From the NCBI GenBank assembly GCA_964388155.1, contig CAYLYH010000038.1, positions 1-18,785 on the forward strand: a stretch of DNA of 18,785 nt, in the 5' to 3' direction. This DNA comes from JACNKV01 sp964388155 (GTDB lineage: Bacteria; Fidelibacterota; Marinisomatia; Marinisomatales; JACNKV01). Positions 1 to 7,427 of the stretch are shown piece after piece. The notes beneath the pieces were generated by a model, which saw only the letters and a program-made list of their open reading frames with translations, did no database searches and had not been told where the DNA came from. The translations under genes and the position numbers were made by a program. Each line of letters opens with the position of its first letter. Position 1 is the stretch's first letter.

Positions 1-40
1 CTGCCCGCCGGTTCTTTTGGGTAAATCCTTTGAAACGGTT
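1..40 (+). repeat. Partial copy (A) of GC-rich dispersed repeat
   Basis: The window opens inside a repeat starting CTGCCCGCCGGTTC and ending near CCTTTGAAA. The same two blocks recur at 1203-1252, 2237-2273 and 3125-3164, and the GC-rich half recurs at 14497-14521. It lies just 3' of the nuclease gene ending at 65. Its true left end is outside the window. Confidence 0.75.
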
Positions 41-64
41 TTGTTTGGTTCAAATGTTTATGTA

Positions 65-1123
65 CTAACATTCTTTACTATTTCCTATTAATCGTAATTT
101 TGCCTGTTCAATGGCAAAATGCAATTTCTCTTGCAAAATTTCTTTTGGAGGCAATACCGTCATAAATTCTGCAACCTTAATTTGGTCATTATCCAACGTC
201 AGTAATTCAACCAGTTCGTTAGATTTTTCTGTACAAAGAATCAGAGCAACGGGCAGATTTTCATTTTCATTCATTTCATGTTTTTCTAACCAGCGGAGGT
301 AGAGCTCAACTTGCCCTTTATCTTTTGGACGAAACTTATCCATTTTTAATTCGATAATGATAAGTCGCTTCATTTTCCGATGGAAAAAGAGTAAATCCAT
401 ATAATAATCTTCACCATCAACTGTAATACGTTTTTGTCTATCAAGAAACGCAAAGTCAGAACCCATTTCCGTGATAAATTTTTGCAATTCTTTTAAAATA
501 GCCGTTTCAAGGTCTTTTTCGCTGAACGTATCAGATAGGTTTAAAAAATCCAAAACATAGGGATCCCGAAAAATCAAATCTGACGATACTTTTCCTTCAT
601 TACGCAATAAATCCAAATCTTGCTTAATTTGTTTATCCGGTTTTTTTGCAATGGCAGTTCGTTCATAAAGCATACTACTCACTCTCCCTTTCAGCGTACG
701 AAAACTCCATCTTTCCATTTTACACATTTCAATATAAAACTGTCTTTGCAACTCATCTTTTAAATACATAATTAGACGTAAATGAGACCAACTCAATTCT
801 CTACACAGTGTGTAGACAATTTGTTCATCGGAGAAAACTTCAGCAAATTTGATAAAATGATTCAGATTAGCTACACTGTAACCTTTGCCAAATTCACTTT
901 GCAAATTACGACTGATATTCTTAATCAATTTTTTTCCGTATTCCGCACGTGATTCATGCAGAATTTCTGTTCGGATACTATTTCCTATATTCCAATATAA
1001 CTGCACCAATTCTGAATTAACGGCGAAAGCGACATTTCGTTTTGCCTCAAGAATGTATTGACGAAGATTATCCGTTAGCGGCAGAACACCCATTTCTCCT
1101 TTTGATTTATTCAAGTTTTTCAT
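65..1123 (-). CDS. DUF1016 / YhcG-like PDDEXK nuclease domain protein
   Basis: This 352-residue protein has the layout of the DUF1016 (YhcG) family. An N-terminal helical domain (about residues 20-160, with the typical 'ELVQLYWNIG' stretch) is followed by a PD-(D/E)xK nuclease-fold domain (about 180-340). The presumed catalytic residues are visible as D243 in 'YYMDLLFFH', E258 and K260 in 'IIELK', and Q271 in 'GQVELYL'. Length is normal for the family, so the gene looks intact. Family members are often found in defence and mobile regions, but their targets are not well defined. The ATG at 1123 has no clear ribosome binding site. An ATG at 1093 follows AAAGGAG closely, so the start could be ten codons shorter. 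Repeat copies lie on both sides. Family call confident, exact role unknown. Confidence 0.9.
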   Translation of the reverse strand: MKNLNKSKGEMGVLPLTDNLRQYILEAKRNVAFAVNSELVQLYWNIGNSIRTEILHESRAEYGKKLIKNISRNLQSEFGKGYSVANLNHFIKFAEVFSDEQIVYTLCRELSWSHLRLIMYLKDELQRQFYIEMCKMERWSFRTLKGRVSSMLYERTAIAKKPDKQIKQDLDLLRNEGKVSSDLIFRDPYVLDFLNLSDTFSEKDLETAILKELQKFITEMGSDFAFLDRQKRITVDGEDYYMDLLFFHRKMKRLIIIELKMDKFRPKDKGQVELYLRWLEKHEMNENENLPVALILCTEKSNELVELLTLDNDQIKVAEFMTVLPPKEILQEKLHFAIEQAKLRLIGNSKEC

Positions 1124-1152
1124 GGTACTTTTTTTTGTTAAGTTTTGCTGAC

Positions 1153-1170
1153 AAACCGTTAAAACGGTTT
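1153..1170. repeat. Hairpin AAACCGTT-AA-AACGGTTT upstream of the DUF1016 gene
   Basis: Two 8-base arms form a perfect inverted repeat around an AA loop, in the 153-bp spacer between the ORF6N stop (1277) and the DUF1016 start (1123). T-rich sequence follows on the plus strand and A-rich sequence on the minus strand. It may end transcripts arriving from the ORF6N gene or be an operator for the nuclease gene. The sequence does not decide between these. Confidence 0.5.
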
Positions 1171-1190
1171 TGTCTTTTGGGTTGTTTCCA

Positions 1191-1257
1191 ATCCCACAGT
1201 TGTCTGCCCGCCGGTTCTTTGGCTGGGGACATCTCCCCTGAACCTTTGAAAGATTCT
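1191..1257 (+). repeat. Dispersed GC-rich repeat, copy B
   Basis: This copy contains TCCCACAGTTG, then CTGCCCGCCGGTTCTTTGG, then AACCTTTGAAAGATT. The left block TCCCACAGTTG is shared with the copy at 2226-2273. An insertion unique to this copy makes a small perfect hairpin, GGGGA-CATC-TCCCC, at 1225-1238. It sits between the DUF1016 and ORF6N genes. Confidence 0.8.
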
Positions 1258-1276
1258 GTGTTTTTTATTTTTAAAT

Positions 1277-2212
1277 TCATTTGAGTTTTCCCAAGAATTG
1301 AATGACATTCATTTCCATTTTCGAAAAGGCGAACCATTTCCTACCCAGATCTTTGAGTGAAGCACCAATATGGTACACGTTTTTTTCGTCGATAATCAAA
1401 AACCGGTCATGAGATAAATCAAATTTTTCTACAGTCGCCGGGGGATATTGTTCGTTGAATTTTTCTATATCAAGCAAATGCTGTTTTTTGATTTTTTGTG
1501 TTAGAATCCTCACCGGTATTCCCTTTTTACGTTTTGAGAAAAGGGTAAGCACCCTATCATCAATATAATTATCAATTAAGATAATTGACTTTTTAGCGCT
1601 TCGAATAATGTCAGCAACGAAGGTATAAGCATCAAATGTTTGTCCATCAAAATAGATGCCTTGTTTTTGTGAGATTTCCTTCTCTTCAATAGCCTTAAAT
1701 ATATATTCAAAACTTTGATCACTCTCTTTCTTGTTTTGTCGAACCTCTATCCTTAATCGGGCTACCTGATCCAGCAGAATATTGTTTCTACCAATCAAAT
1801 GGCGCATTTCTACAAAAGCATTCATTATTTGAACACTAACTTTTACAGCTGTTTCGCTTCTCAACACTGCCGATAACATCGCAATGCCCTGTTCAGTAAA
1901 TACGTAAGGCAAGTATTTACGATGTTGTCCTGGTCCTTTCTTTAAGGTCACATTTTGTGATCTTAAACGCTCTTCACTTGAAATCACATTTTGTGATATC
2001 AAGTTTATTTCTTCCTTTGTTAGTTGAAACCTGAATTTGTCAGGGAATCTTGCTATATTTCGTGCAACTGCTTGATTTAAAACTCGTGTTTCTACACCAT
2101 AAATATTAGCCAAATCACTATCTATCATCACCTGCTCACCTCGAATGGTGTAAATCATATTTTGGATTTTATTTGAATCCATTGAGGTTAGTTTATGTGT
2201 TCCCTTGGTCAT
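1277..2212 (-). CDS. ORF6N domain protein with PLD-like C-terminal domain
   Basis: This 311-residue protein starts with an ORF6N domain (about residues 20-110), recognisable from 'IRGEQVMIDSDLANIYGVET', 'RFPDKFRFQLT' and 'VFTEQGIAMLSAVL'. ORF6N is a KilA-N-related DNA-binding domain common in phage and mobile-element proteins. A charged helical linker (about 140-185) leads to a C-terminal module with 'FDAYTFVADIIRSAKKSI', 'ILIDNYIDD' and 'HDRFLIID' (268-275). The last is close to the phospholipase D HxK(x)4D motif, with Arg in place of Lys. This combination recurs in Bacteroidetes-type genomes, but its biochemical role is not known to me. The ATG at 2212 has only a weak upstream purine stretch, and the ATG at 2182 is possible. 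The gene lies between repeat copies B and C. Confidence 0.85.
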   Translation of the reverse strand: MTKGTHKLTSMDSNKIQNMIYTIRGEQVMIDSDLANIYGVETRVLNQAVARNIARFPDKFRFQLTKEEINLISQNVISSEERLRSQNVTLKKGPGQHRKYLPYVFTEQGIAMLSAVLRSETAVKVSVQIMNAFVEMRHLIGRNNILLDQVARLRIEVRQNKKESDQSFEYIFKAIEEKEISQKQGIYFDGQTFDAYTFVADIIRSAKKSIILIDNYIDDRVLTLFSKRKKGIPVRILTQKIKKQHLLDIEKFNEQYPPATVEKFDLSHDRFLIIDEKNVYHIGASLKDLGRKWFAFSKMEMNVIQFLGKLK

Positions 2213-2225
2213 TATTTTACTCTAT

Positions 2226-2273
2226 TCCCACAGTTGCCTGCCCGCCGGTTTTATGGAGGGAATCCTTTGAAAG
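2226..2273 (+). repeat. Dispersed GC-rich repeat, copy C
   Basis: TCCCACAGTTG is followed by CCTGCCCGCCGGTTTTATGG, AGGGAAT and CCTTTGAAAGATT. The middle of this copy (TTTTATGGAGGG) matches the units of the tandem array at 3053-3124, while the edges match copy B. It begins 13 bp upstream of the ORF6N start codon. The remaining spacer, 2274-2357, shows nothing I can name. Confidence 0.8.
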
Positions 2274-2357
2274 ATTGCATAAAGAAAGGTTTCATTTGTG
2301 CAGATTAGGTGTTTGTTCAGTATGCAGACTTTGAACCGCCACATCACGTTTGATTTT

Positions 2358-2756
2358 TTACTGCTCACGACCTATTTCTCCATTTAGTAAGATTAACAAT
2401 TCTTTGTGTACTTGTTTCAAAATTTTTATGATAGACCTTGCTTCTTCTTTTGTCGCAGATTCTCCGGGGTATCTTACTTCCACGGCAAAAACCGAAATCA
2501 TTTTCAAATTATTGAGATGGACTTCTAAAAAAGGATACCGGGGTAAAAGTAGATTCATAAGTACGGTTAAATCATGTGTTTTGGAGAAATATGTATTATC
2601 TTTTTGCAAAATAGCTTTAAAATATTTTTCAATACATTGTTGAGCATGAAAACATGCAGAGTCATAGTTTGGATTTTTTCGTGCACGGTATTCACGTAGT
2701 GCTGAATGATAATCCCCTTCTGCTTTTTCAATCCACTCAAGATATAGGTCGCTCAT
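2358..2756 (-). CDS. HEPN domain protein (partner of the MNT nucleotidyltransferase)
   Basis: This 132-residue helical protein is typical of the PF05168-type HEPN family. 'YLEWIEKAEGDYHSAL' comes first, then 'SACFHAQQCIEKYFKAIL' (33-50), 'KTHDLTVLM' (59-67) and a 'VRYPGES' motif near residue 95. In MNT-HEPN toxin-antitoxin modules the HEPN protein is usually the RNA-cleaving toxin. The RX4HXY motif of HepT/DUF86 is not present here, so an RNase role is less certain. I chose the ATG at 2756, which follows AAAGGGAAG at good spacing. A TTG two codons upstream is also open. The start overlaps the end of the MNT gene by 20 bp, so the two are almost certainly co-transcribed and translationally coupled. 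Confidence 0.87.
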   Translation of the reverse strand: MSDLYLEWIEKAEGDYHSALREYRARKNPNYDSACFHAQQCIEKYFKAILQKDNTYFSKTHDLTVLMNLLLPRYPFLEVHLNNLKMISVFAVEVRYPGESATKEEARSIIKILKQVHKELLILLNGEIGREQ

Positions 2757-3051
2757 AAACAATCTTCCCTTTTTGCAGTAATTCTTTTAAAAAGAAATCT
2801 CCCTTTTGAACTCTATCTTTAATTTGCTCAGGAGACCGGACAATTAAATCAAGCGGAACATGATACTGTATATTTTGCAATATGTCTACCGCATGATTTC
2901 GCATAGAACCTTGTCTGTCTAAAACAACCAATAGATCAATATCACTATCGTTTTGGGGTGTGCCGTAGGCGTACGATCCGAACAAGATAATTTTTTCCGG
3001 ATTAAATTTTCTTCTTATTTGTTCGGTGATGTTTTCTATTTCACGTGTCAT
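2737..3051 (-). CDS. MNT-type nucleotidyltransferase domain protein
   Basis: This 104-residue minimal nucleotidyltransferase carries the signature GSX10DXD. G25-S26 in 'IILFGSYAYG' is followed by D37 and D39 in 'SDIDLLVVL', and a likely third metal-binding Asp is D68 in 'PLDLIV'. In characterised MNT-HEPN systems this enzyme modifies the HEPN partner (for MntA, by AMP transfer) and neutralises it. The same role is inferred here from gene order and overlap. The start codon at 3049-3051 lies one base from a tandem repeat array. The only purine-rich stretch at ribosome-binding distance, GGGCAGG, belongs to the repeat itself. Confidence 0.9.
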   Translation of the reverse strand: MTREIENITEQIRRKFNPEKIILFGSYAYGTPQNDSDIDLLVVLDRQGSMRNHAVDILQNIQYHVPLDLIVRSPEQIKDRVQKGDFFLKELLQKGKIVYERPIS

Positions 3052-3052
3052 G

Positions 3053-3164
3053 CCTGCCCGCTGGTTTTATGGAGGGCCTGCCCGCTGGTTTTATGGAGGG
3101 CCTGCCCGCTGGTTTTATGGAGGGCCTGCCCGCCGGTTCTTTGGTGGGAAACCTTTGAAAGGTT
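3053..3164 (+). repeat. 24-bp tandem array plus palindrome (repeat family, copy D)
   Basis: Three identical 24-bp units, CCTGCCCGCTGG then TTTTATGGAGGG, occupy 3053-3076, 3077-3100 and 3101-3124. A fourth, diverged unit (3125-3148) reads CCTGCCCGCCGG then TTCTTTGGTGGG. The array ends in the perfect 15-base palindrome AACCTTTGAAAGGTT (3150-3164). Two observations suggest local expansion of a dispersed element: the units are identical, and one unit matches the single copy at 2237-2260. On the minus strand the array immediately precedes the MNT start codon. Confidence 0.92.
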
Positions 3165-3173
3165 GATCGAAAG

Positions 3174-3905
3174 TTAATATTTCCCTCCAAACCCAATTTT
3201 ATGTGCAGAGGGCGGGTCCGGCGGCAGACTAAGATCTTGTGGTTTCTCTTCCTGCTGCATCAAATAATAATAGGTAACCCCTCCGGCAACAGCAAGCGCA
3301 CTCGTATAAATGAGCCATTTTTTACTCCCTTTTTCTTTAACCACTTTCTCCGGTTCTTCTGTCTGTTCCGGCTCTTTCTTGGCAATCGGAATTCCTGCCC
3401 GTACTTTCAGATCATCCGGCGGTTCCAATCCTACAAGCTCCCACGCGATGAGTTCTACTTGGGTAATCAATCCGTCCACTTCACCTTTATAGGTCTTATT
3501 GACTGCCTTTTCTGTCCGTCCGGTTCCCACTGAAAACATTTTCGCTTCGATGGTATAGCTACTCCCAATTTTTCCGAATGATCCGGAAATCATTTTTTGA
3601 ACCCCCAATAATGCCCCGACTTCCACAGCACATTCCACGCTGGTACACCCTGACTGCTGAAACCCTTGCTCTTCAAGGATGTCAGACATCTGCCCGCGTT
3701 CTACCAATACAACAGCTTGGGTATTTACCAGCTCACCGGATAGCCGCTGAGTTAAAGCAACGGCCTCCATTTGTGTGATTCCCAATCCTTCAAAATCGAG
3801 GACGGCAGCGGTTTCCAATTCAGGTTCTACCGGCGGTGCGGCTTCCTGCGCAAGGACAAACCCTGTCATTATGCAAATGAGTAAAATTAATTGTTTTTTT
3901 ATCAT
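3174..3905 (-). CDS. CsgG/FlgO-like envelope protein with C-terminal TM segment
   Basis: The 243-residue product starts with a cleavable-looking signal peptide (LILLICIMTGFVLAQ|E). A domain of about residues 30-160 resembles the CsgG/LpoB/FlgO group of periplasmic or outer-membrane-associated proteins: 'AAVLDFEGLGI', 'LTQRLSGELV', 'VLVERGQMSDILEEQ', then 'GVQKMISGSFGKIG'. Two cysteines (C87, C92) lie in 'GCTSVECAVEVGALLG'. A Glu/Lys/Pro linker (about 165-195) leads to a single TM helix ('WLIYTSALAVAGGVTYYYL') and a short tail ending 'IGFGGKY'. I chose the ATG at 3905, preceded by GGAAGGG, over an ATG 30 codons upstream that has no signal peptide or ribosome binding site. Exact function unknown. 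Nearby FlgT- and FlgP-like genes suggest an envelope assembly factor. Confidence 0.75.
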   Translation of the reverse strand: MIKKQLILLICIMTGFVLAQEAAPPVEPELETAAVLDFEGLGITQMEAVALTQRLSGELVNTQAVVLVERGQMSDILEEQGFQQSGCTSVECAVEVGALLGVQKMISGSFGKIGSSYTIEAKMFSVGTGRTEKAVNKTYKGEVDGLITQVELIAWELVGLEPPDDLKVRAGIPIAKKEPEQTEEPEKVVKEKGSKKWLIYTSALAVAGGVTYYYLMQQEEKPQDLSLPPDPPSAHKIGFGGKY

Positions 3906-3946
3906 GGTGTTTTCCCTTCCAATGTTTAAAGTTTGTAAAGTTGAAT

Positions 3947-4309
3947 GTTCATAAAGTTTTGATGAATCCTGATAACAATTTTGATATTTCCTCACATAAT
4001 TTTAGAAGCGAATAAAATTCTTTTTCAGAAATTTTATTCAATTCCAAAGCCAAGTGCAACATCGAACGAACCTCACCACATGAGCCTTTAGCAATAAACA
4101 AATATTGTTTGAACTCCTTATTTGATTTTCTTTCAAAGCCTTCTGCTATATTATTCATTATCGATACGGATGCTCGGTGAATTTGGTCTCTAAACCCATA
4201 ATCTCTAGTGTCAGAAAATAACCCATAGATTGTTACTGTCAAGGTTTTTGCTTTCTGCCAGGAAATAATATCCTCAAATCTGGTTATTTTTACTTTCAAC
4301 TTTATGAAC
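3947..4309. repeat. Inverted repeat pair enclosing the four-helix-bundle gene
   Basis: GTTCATAAAGTT at 3947-3958 and AACTTTATGAAC at 4298-4309 are perfect 12-base reverse complements. Outside them, AAAGTTGAAT on the left and TTTTCACTTT on the right pair imperfectly, extending the arms to roughly 22 bases. The stop codon of the enclosed gene (3949-3951) lies in the left arm. Its TTG start (4297-4299) overlaps the edge of the right arm. Such a structure could fold in RNA with the gene as the loop. Confidence 0.7.
3949..4299 (-). CDS. Four-helix bundle protein (S23 / 23S rRNA intervening-sequence type)
   Basis: This 116-residue helical protein matches the 'four helix bundle / S23' family first seen inside intervening sequences of bacterial 23S rRNA. 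Visible family motifs are 'RFEDIISWQKAKTLT', 'FRDQIHRASVSIMNNIAEG', then 'EFKQYLFIAKGSCGEVRSML'. Its biochemical role is unknown even where it is common, and it often occurs outside rRNA as a lone gene. No ATG is in frame, so the start is taken as the TTG at 4299, within an inverted-repeat arm. The gene interrupts an otherwise coherent envelope-gene series (TlpA-like upstream, CsgG-like downstream). Taken with the flanking repeats, this suggests it arrived as a small insertion. Confidence 0.85.
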   Translation of the reverse strand: MKVKITRFEDIISWQKAKTLTVTIYGLFSDTRDYGFRDQIHRASVSIMNNIAEGFERKSNKEFKQYLFIAKGSCGEVRSMLHLALELNKISEKEFYSLLKLCEEISKLLSGFIKTL

Positions 4310-4344
4310 TTTTCACTTTCTACTTTATGAGCTTTTTATTTTCT
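4299..4344 (+). repeat. 23-bp direct repeat, two imperfect copies
   Basis: The segment 4299-4321 (ACTTTATGAACTTTTC...) is repeated at 4322-4344 (ACTTTATGAGCTTTTT...) with only a few mismatches. The TlpA-like gene's stop codon (4320-4322) lies at the junction of the copies, so its last codons are repeat-derived. Confidence 0.65.
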
Positions 4345-4979
4345 ACTAAAAGCTTATCGATCATTTCGGATAATTCTTTTTCAAAATCTTCGTTGTCATG
4401 AAACCCTTGTTTAACCAGTTGAATTGTTTGAAATTTGTCAATAATAAAAAGCCGCGGAAGAGTTTCCACACCATAACGTTCTTTTGCAATTCCGCGGTTA
4501 TCATTCAGCACCGGCATGTTAATCCCTTTATTGGTGAGGAACTGTCCCGCCTTGGGGTAATTTTCAAACCCTGAAATGTTTCGGGTAGCTTCGGTGATAT
4601 CAATCAGAAAAAATTTAATCTTTTGATCTGAATATTTATCATACAAATTTTGGATATGCGGTAATTCTTTCATGCAGGGTTTGCACCACGTAGCAAAAAA
4701 ACTTAGTACCACTACATGCCGATCGGGTTGTGTAGTAAATTTACGCAGGCGTACATCTTTTTCAACAGTCCATGTCTTTAAGAATTCATAATGGAGTATG
4801 TTAGATCTTTTGCCCATCGGTAATTCTTGCAGTGCCCAAGAAGGAGCAATATCTCCGACGCTTAATATGGTGATGTCTGTTCCGTTTGTATCCGGGACTG
4901 CCACTTCTGTCTCTTGCCCAATGATGAGAGAAAGCATGCCAAATCCGATTAATAGTGTTTTCAATTTTAATGTTTTCAT
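4320..4979 (-). CDS. TlpA-family thiol-disulfide oxidoreductase
   Basis: This 219-residue exported thioredoxin-fold protein has an N-terminal signal peptide (residues 1-21, ending IIG|Q). The thioredoxin-like domain spans about 44-210. The redox motif is 'WCKPC' (C99, C102) in 'FFATWCKPCMKELPHI', and the cis-proline loop is 'TLPRLFII' (P175). Insertion of about 25 residues between the first strand and the CxxC motif is normal for TlpA/ResA-like proteins. Expected function is reduction or isomerisation of disulfides in periplasmic proteins. The nearby CsgG-like protein has a conserved-looking cysteine pair and could be a substrate, which is a guess. The best ribosome binding site is GGAGG inside a palindromic repeat about 11 bases before the ATG. 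Confidence 0.88.
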   Translation of the reverse strand: MKTLKLKTLLIGFGMLSLIIGQETEVAVPDTNGTDITILSVGDIAPSWALQELPMGKRSNILHYEFLKTWTVEKDVRLRKFTTQPDRHVVVLSFFATWCKPCMKELPHIQNLYDKYSDQKIKFFLIDITEATRNISGFENYPKAGQFLTNKGINMPVLNDNRGIAKERYGVETLPRLFIIDKFQTIQLVKQGFHDNEDFEKELSEMIDKLLVENKKLIK

Positions 4980-4987
4980 GTGCTTTA

Positions 4988-5061
4988 CCGCCTCCGGCGG
5001 GTTAGTGTGTTAGGGTGTTAAAGTGTTAGTGTGTTCATGTGTTAGGTCCGCCAGAGGCGGA
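4988..5061. repeat. Octamer tandem repeat between two GC-rich hairpins
   Basis: CCGCC-TCC-GGCGG (4988-5000) and TCCGCC-AGA-GGCGGA (5047-5061) are perfect short hairpins. Between them, 5001-5047 is a degenerate 8-bp tandem repeat of about six units with consensus TGTTAGTG (TGTTAGGG, TGTTAAAG, TGTTAGTG, TGTTCATG, TGTTAGGT). The first hairpin lies just upstream of the TlpA-like start and carries its probable ribosome binding site. Nothing in it looks coding. Confidence 0.8.
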
Positions 5062-6107
<1,046 letters not shown>

Positions 6108-6120
6108 AACTTCCTCCGAT

Positions 6121-7236
6121 TTATTCTATAATTTCTGTGGTGATTCGATTTCCGGACAGTCCGGTTACTTTAATGGTGAAACCATCCGGAGCAGTTCGGG
6201 TTAATCCCATGGCAAGATCCTTGGCTTTTCCTTCAAATTCCACTTCATATTCTGCGACACCATCGTTCAAGCTCTTTGCATACGCATTTCGGATTCCTGA
6301 CACAGTTTGAGCTTTCAGAAATGATTCAAACATCATGTAGGATCCAAATTCCGCATTTTTCAAAATAATAAATACTTTGATAAAATTCGCCTGCTGTGTA
6401 CTCCATTTTTCGATAAGCTGACGCATAATCTGTTGCCCAAGTTTATCTGCAGCATCGTTGACCGCGTTAATACCTGCCGTTGATTCGGAAATGTGTGGTT
6501 TTTTTCCTCGTGCTTGCGAGACTACCGCCAAAATTTCTCCGGTGTCTGCACGAATAATTTTCCCATTAATATCCGCCTGCCCTGAATACATTGGTGAGCT
6601 CAGAATTTTTCCGCCTGAAGATATTTTCGCCGTTCCCAGTACGATAATTTCTGCACCAAGTTGTATGGCAATCTGAGCTGCCGCGGACACGTCGCCTGCC
6701 AGCGCTTTCTCATAATCCGGCTTTCCTCTCATGGCGGAAACCATTTGGCGATCAACGACATCGAATCCTTTTTCAAAAAATATACTCAATAATTTTGTCT
6801 CGGCAAAATCCGTCGGCACCTTGTCAATTAAATTGTCCTCTCTGAACAAAAACAAAAGTCGGGGACGATTCATACTGTTTAAAAGAGTTTGGAATGCCCC
6901 CTCATCCTGCATGACTTGGTCTAAAATATCCGTGACCTGAGCGCGGATGGTGACTTCCCAAGAACCGTCAGGAGTTTTCTTTTCTGTTACTATCTCAAAC
7001 GTTTTAACAAACCCGGCTGCTTTTGAATAAATATTGTCCGTCAGCGATGTCGCTGTCACCACGGTTTCAGAGGAAATATATGCACCAAGTCCCATTTCCA
7101 CGGCATCCCGCTTTGCTTGCTCTACGGCTGCGTCTTTTGTCAAACCCAGCCCGGTTCCCTGCACAGTAACAACGTCAGCAAAGACTGTCGTCGCCAAGAT
7201 AATAAACGCTAATACTCTGATTTTTTTCAACCACAT
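6121..7236 (-). CDS. FlgT-like exported protein
   Basis: The 371-residue product has a signal peptide ('VLAFIILATTVFA|D'). Its N-terminal domain (about 20-110) resembles FlgT_N/LPP20: 'VTVQGTGLGLTKDAAVEQAKRDAVEMGLGAYISSE', ending 'GSWEVTIRAQVTD'. The middle domain (about 125-290) contains 'RPRLLFLF', 'FFEKGFDVVDRQMV', 'AIQLGAEIIVLGTA' and 'INGKIIRADTGEILAV', as in FlgT_M/CsgG-like folds. A C-terminal domain (about 295-371) follows. In Vibrio, FlgT forms part of the H ring at the base of the sheathed polar flagellum. Here no flagellar gene is visible, so a general envelope role is more likely. I chose the ATG at 7236, preceded by GGAGGGG at 8-base spacing, over an ATG 33 codons upstream that would bury the signal peptide. 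Confidence 0.75.
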   Translation of the reverse strand: MWLKKIRVLAFIILATTVFADVVTVQGTGLGLTKDAAVEQAKRDAVEMGLGAYISSETVVTATSLTDNIYSKAAGFVKTFEIVTEKKTPDGSWEVTIRAQVTDILDQVMQDEGAFQTLLNSMNRPRLLFLFREDNLIDKVPTDFAETKLLSIFFEKGFDVVDRQMVSAMRGKPDYEKALAGDVSAAAQIAIQLGAEIIVLGTAKISSGGKILSSPMYSGQADINGKIIRADTGEILAVVSQARGKKPHISESTAGINAVNDAADKLGQQIMRQLIEKWSTQQANFIKVFIILKNAEFGSYMMFESFLKAQTVSGIRNAYAKSLNDGVAEYEVEFEGKAKDLAMGLTRTAPDGFTIKVTGLSGNRITTEIIE

Positions 7237-7427
7237 TGGATGTACCCCTCCATTCTCCCTTTCATAAGGGTAAGTCAAATTATCCATACCTCCAACAGAA
7301 TGCAACATGATTTCACAAAAAGTGGCGTAGATCACATTTTCTATTTCTCTCTATTTTATTTCAGATAATTTACACCTATATTCTACCGTTCAATATGCTC
7401 AAAGAAGGCTTTAAAAAGGAGTTCCCC
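7237..7427. promoter_or_regulatory. Divergent intergenic region (promoters inferred)
   Basis: These 191 bp separate the minus-strand FlgT-like operon from the plus-strand TPR-SLH lipoprotein gene, so promoters for both directions should lie here. On the minus strand, TTGCAT and GATAAT (7279-7284) resemble -35/-10 boxes but the 15-base spacing is short. On the plus strand TTTACA near 7370 lacks a good partner. Individual elements cannot be called with confidence. Confidence 0.35.

Noticed and set aside
3053..3164. Tandem units resembling a CRISPR array
   Set aside because: The 24-bp units are directly adjacent with no spacers, and no cas gene is present.
2953..3177. Plus-strand ORF with a repeated peptide (CPLVLWRA units)
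   Set aside because: The peptide repeat is simply the 24-bp DNA repeat (a multiple of three) read through. The rest of the frame is antisense to the well-supported MNT gene.
7395..7427. Upstream ATG start for the TPR-SLH lipoprotein
   Set aside because: It would place 11 charged and polar residues before the lipoprotein signal. The ATG at 7428 has a strong ribosome binding site.
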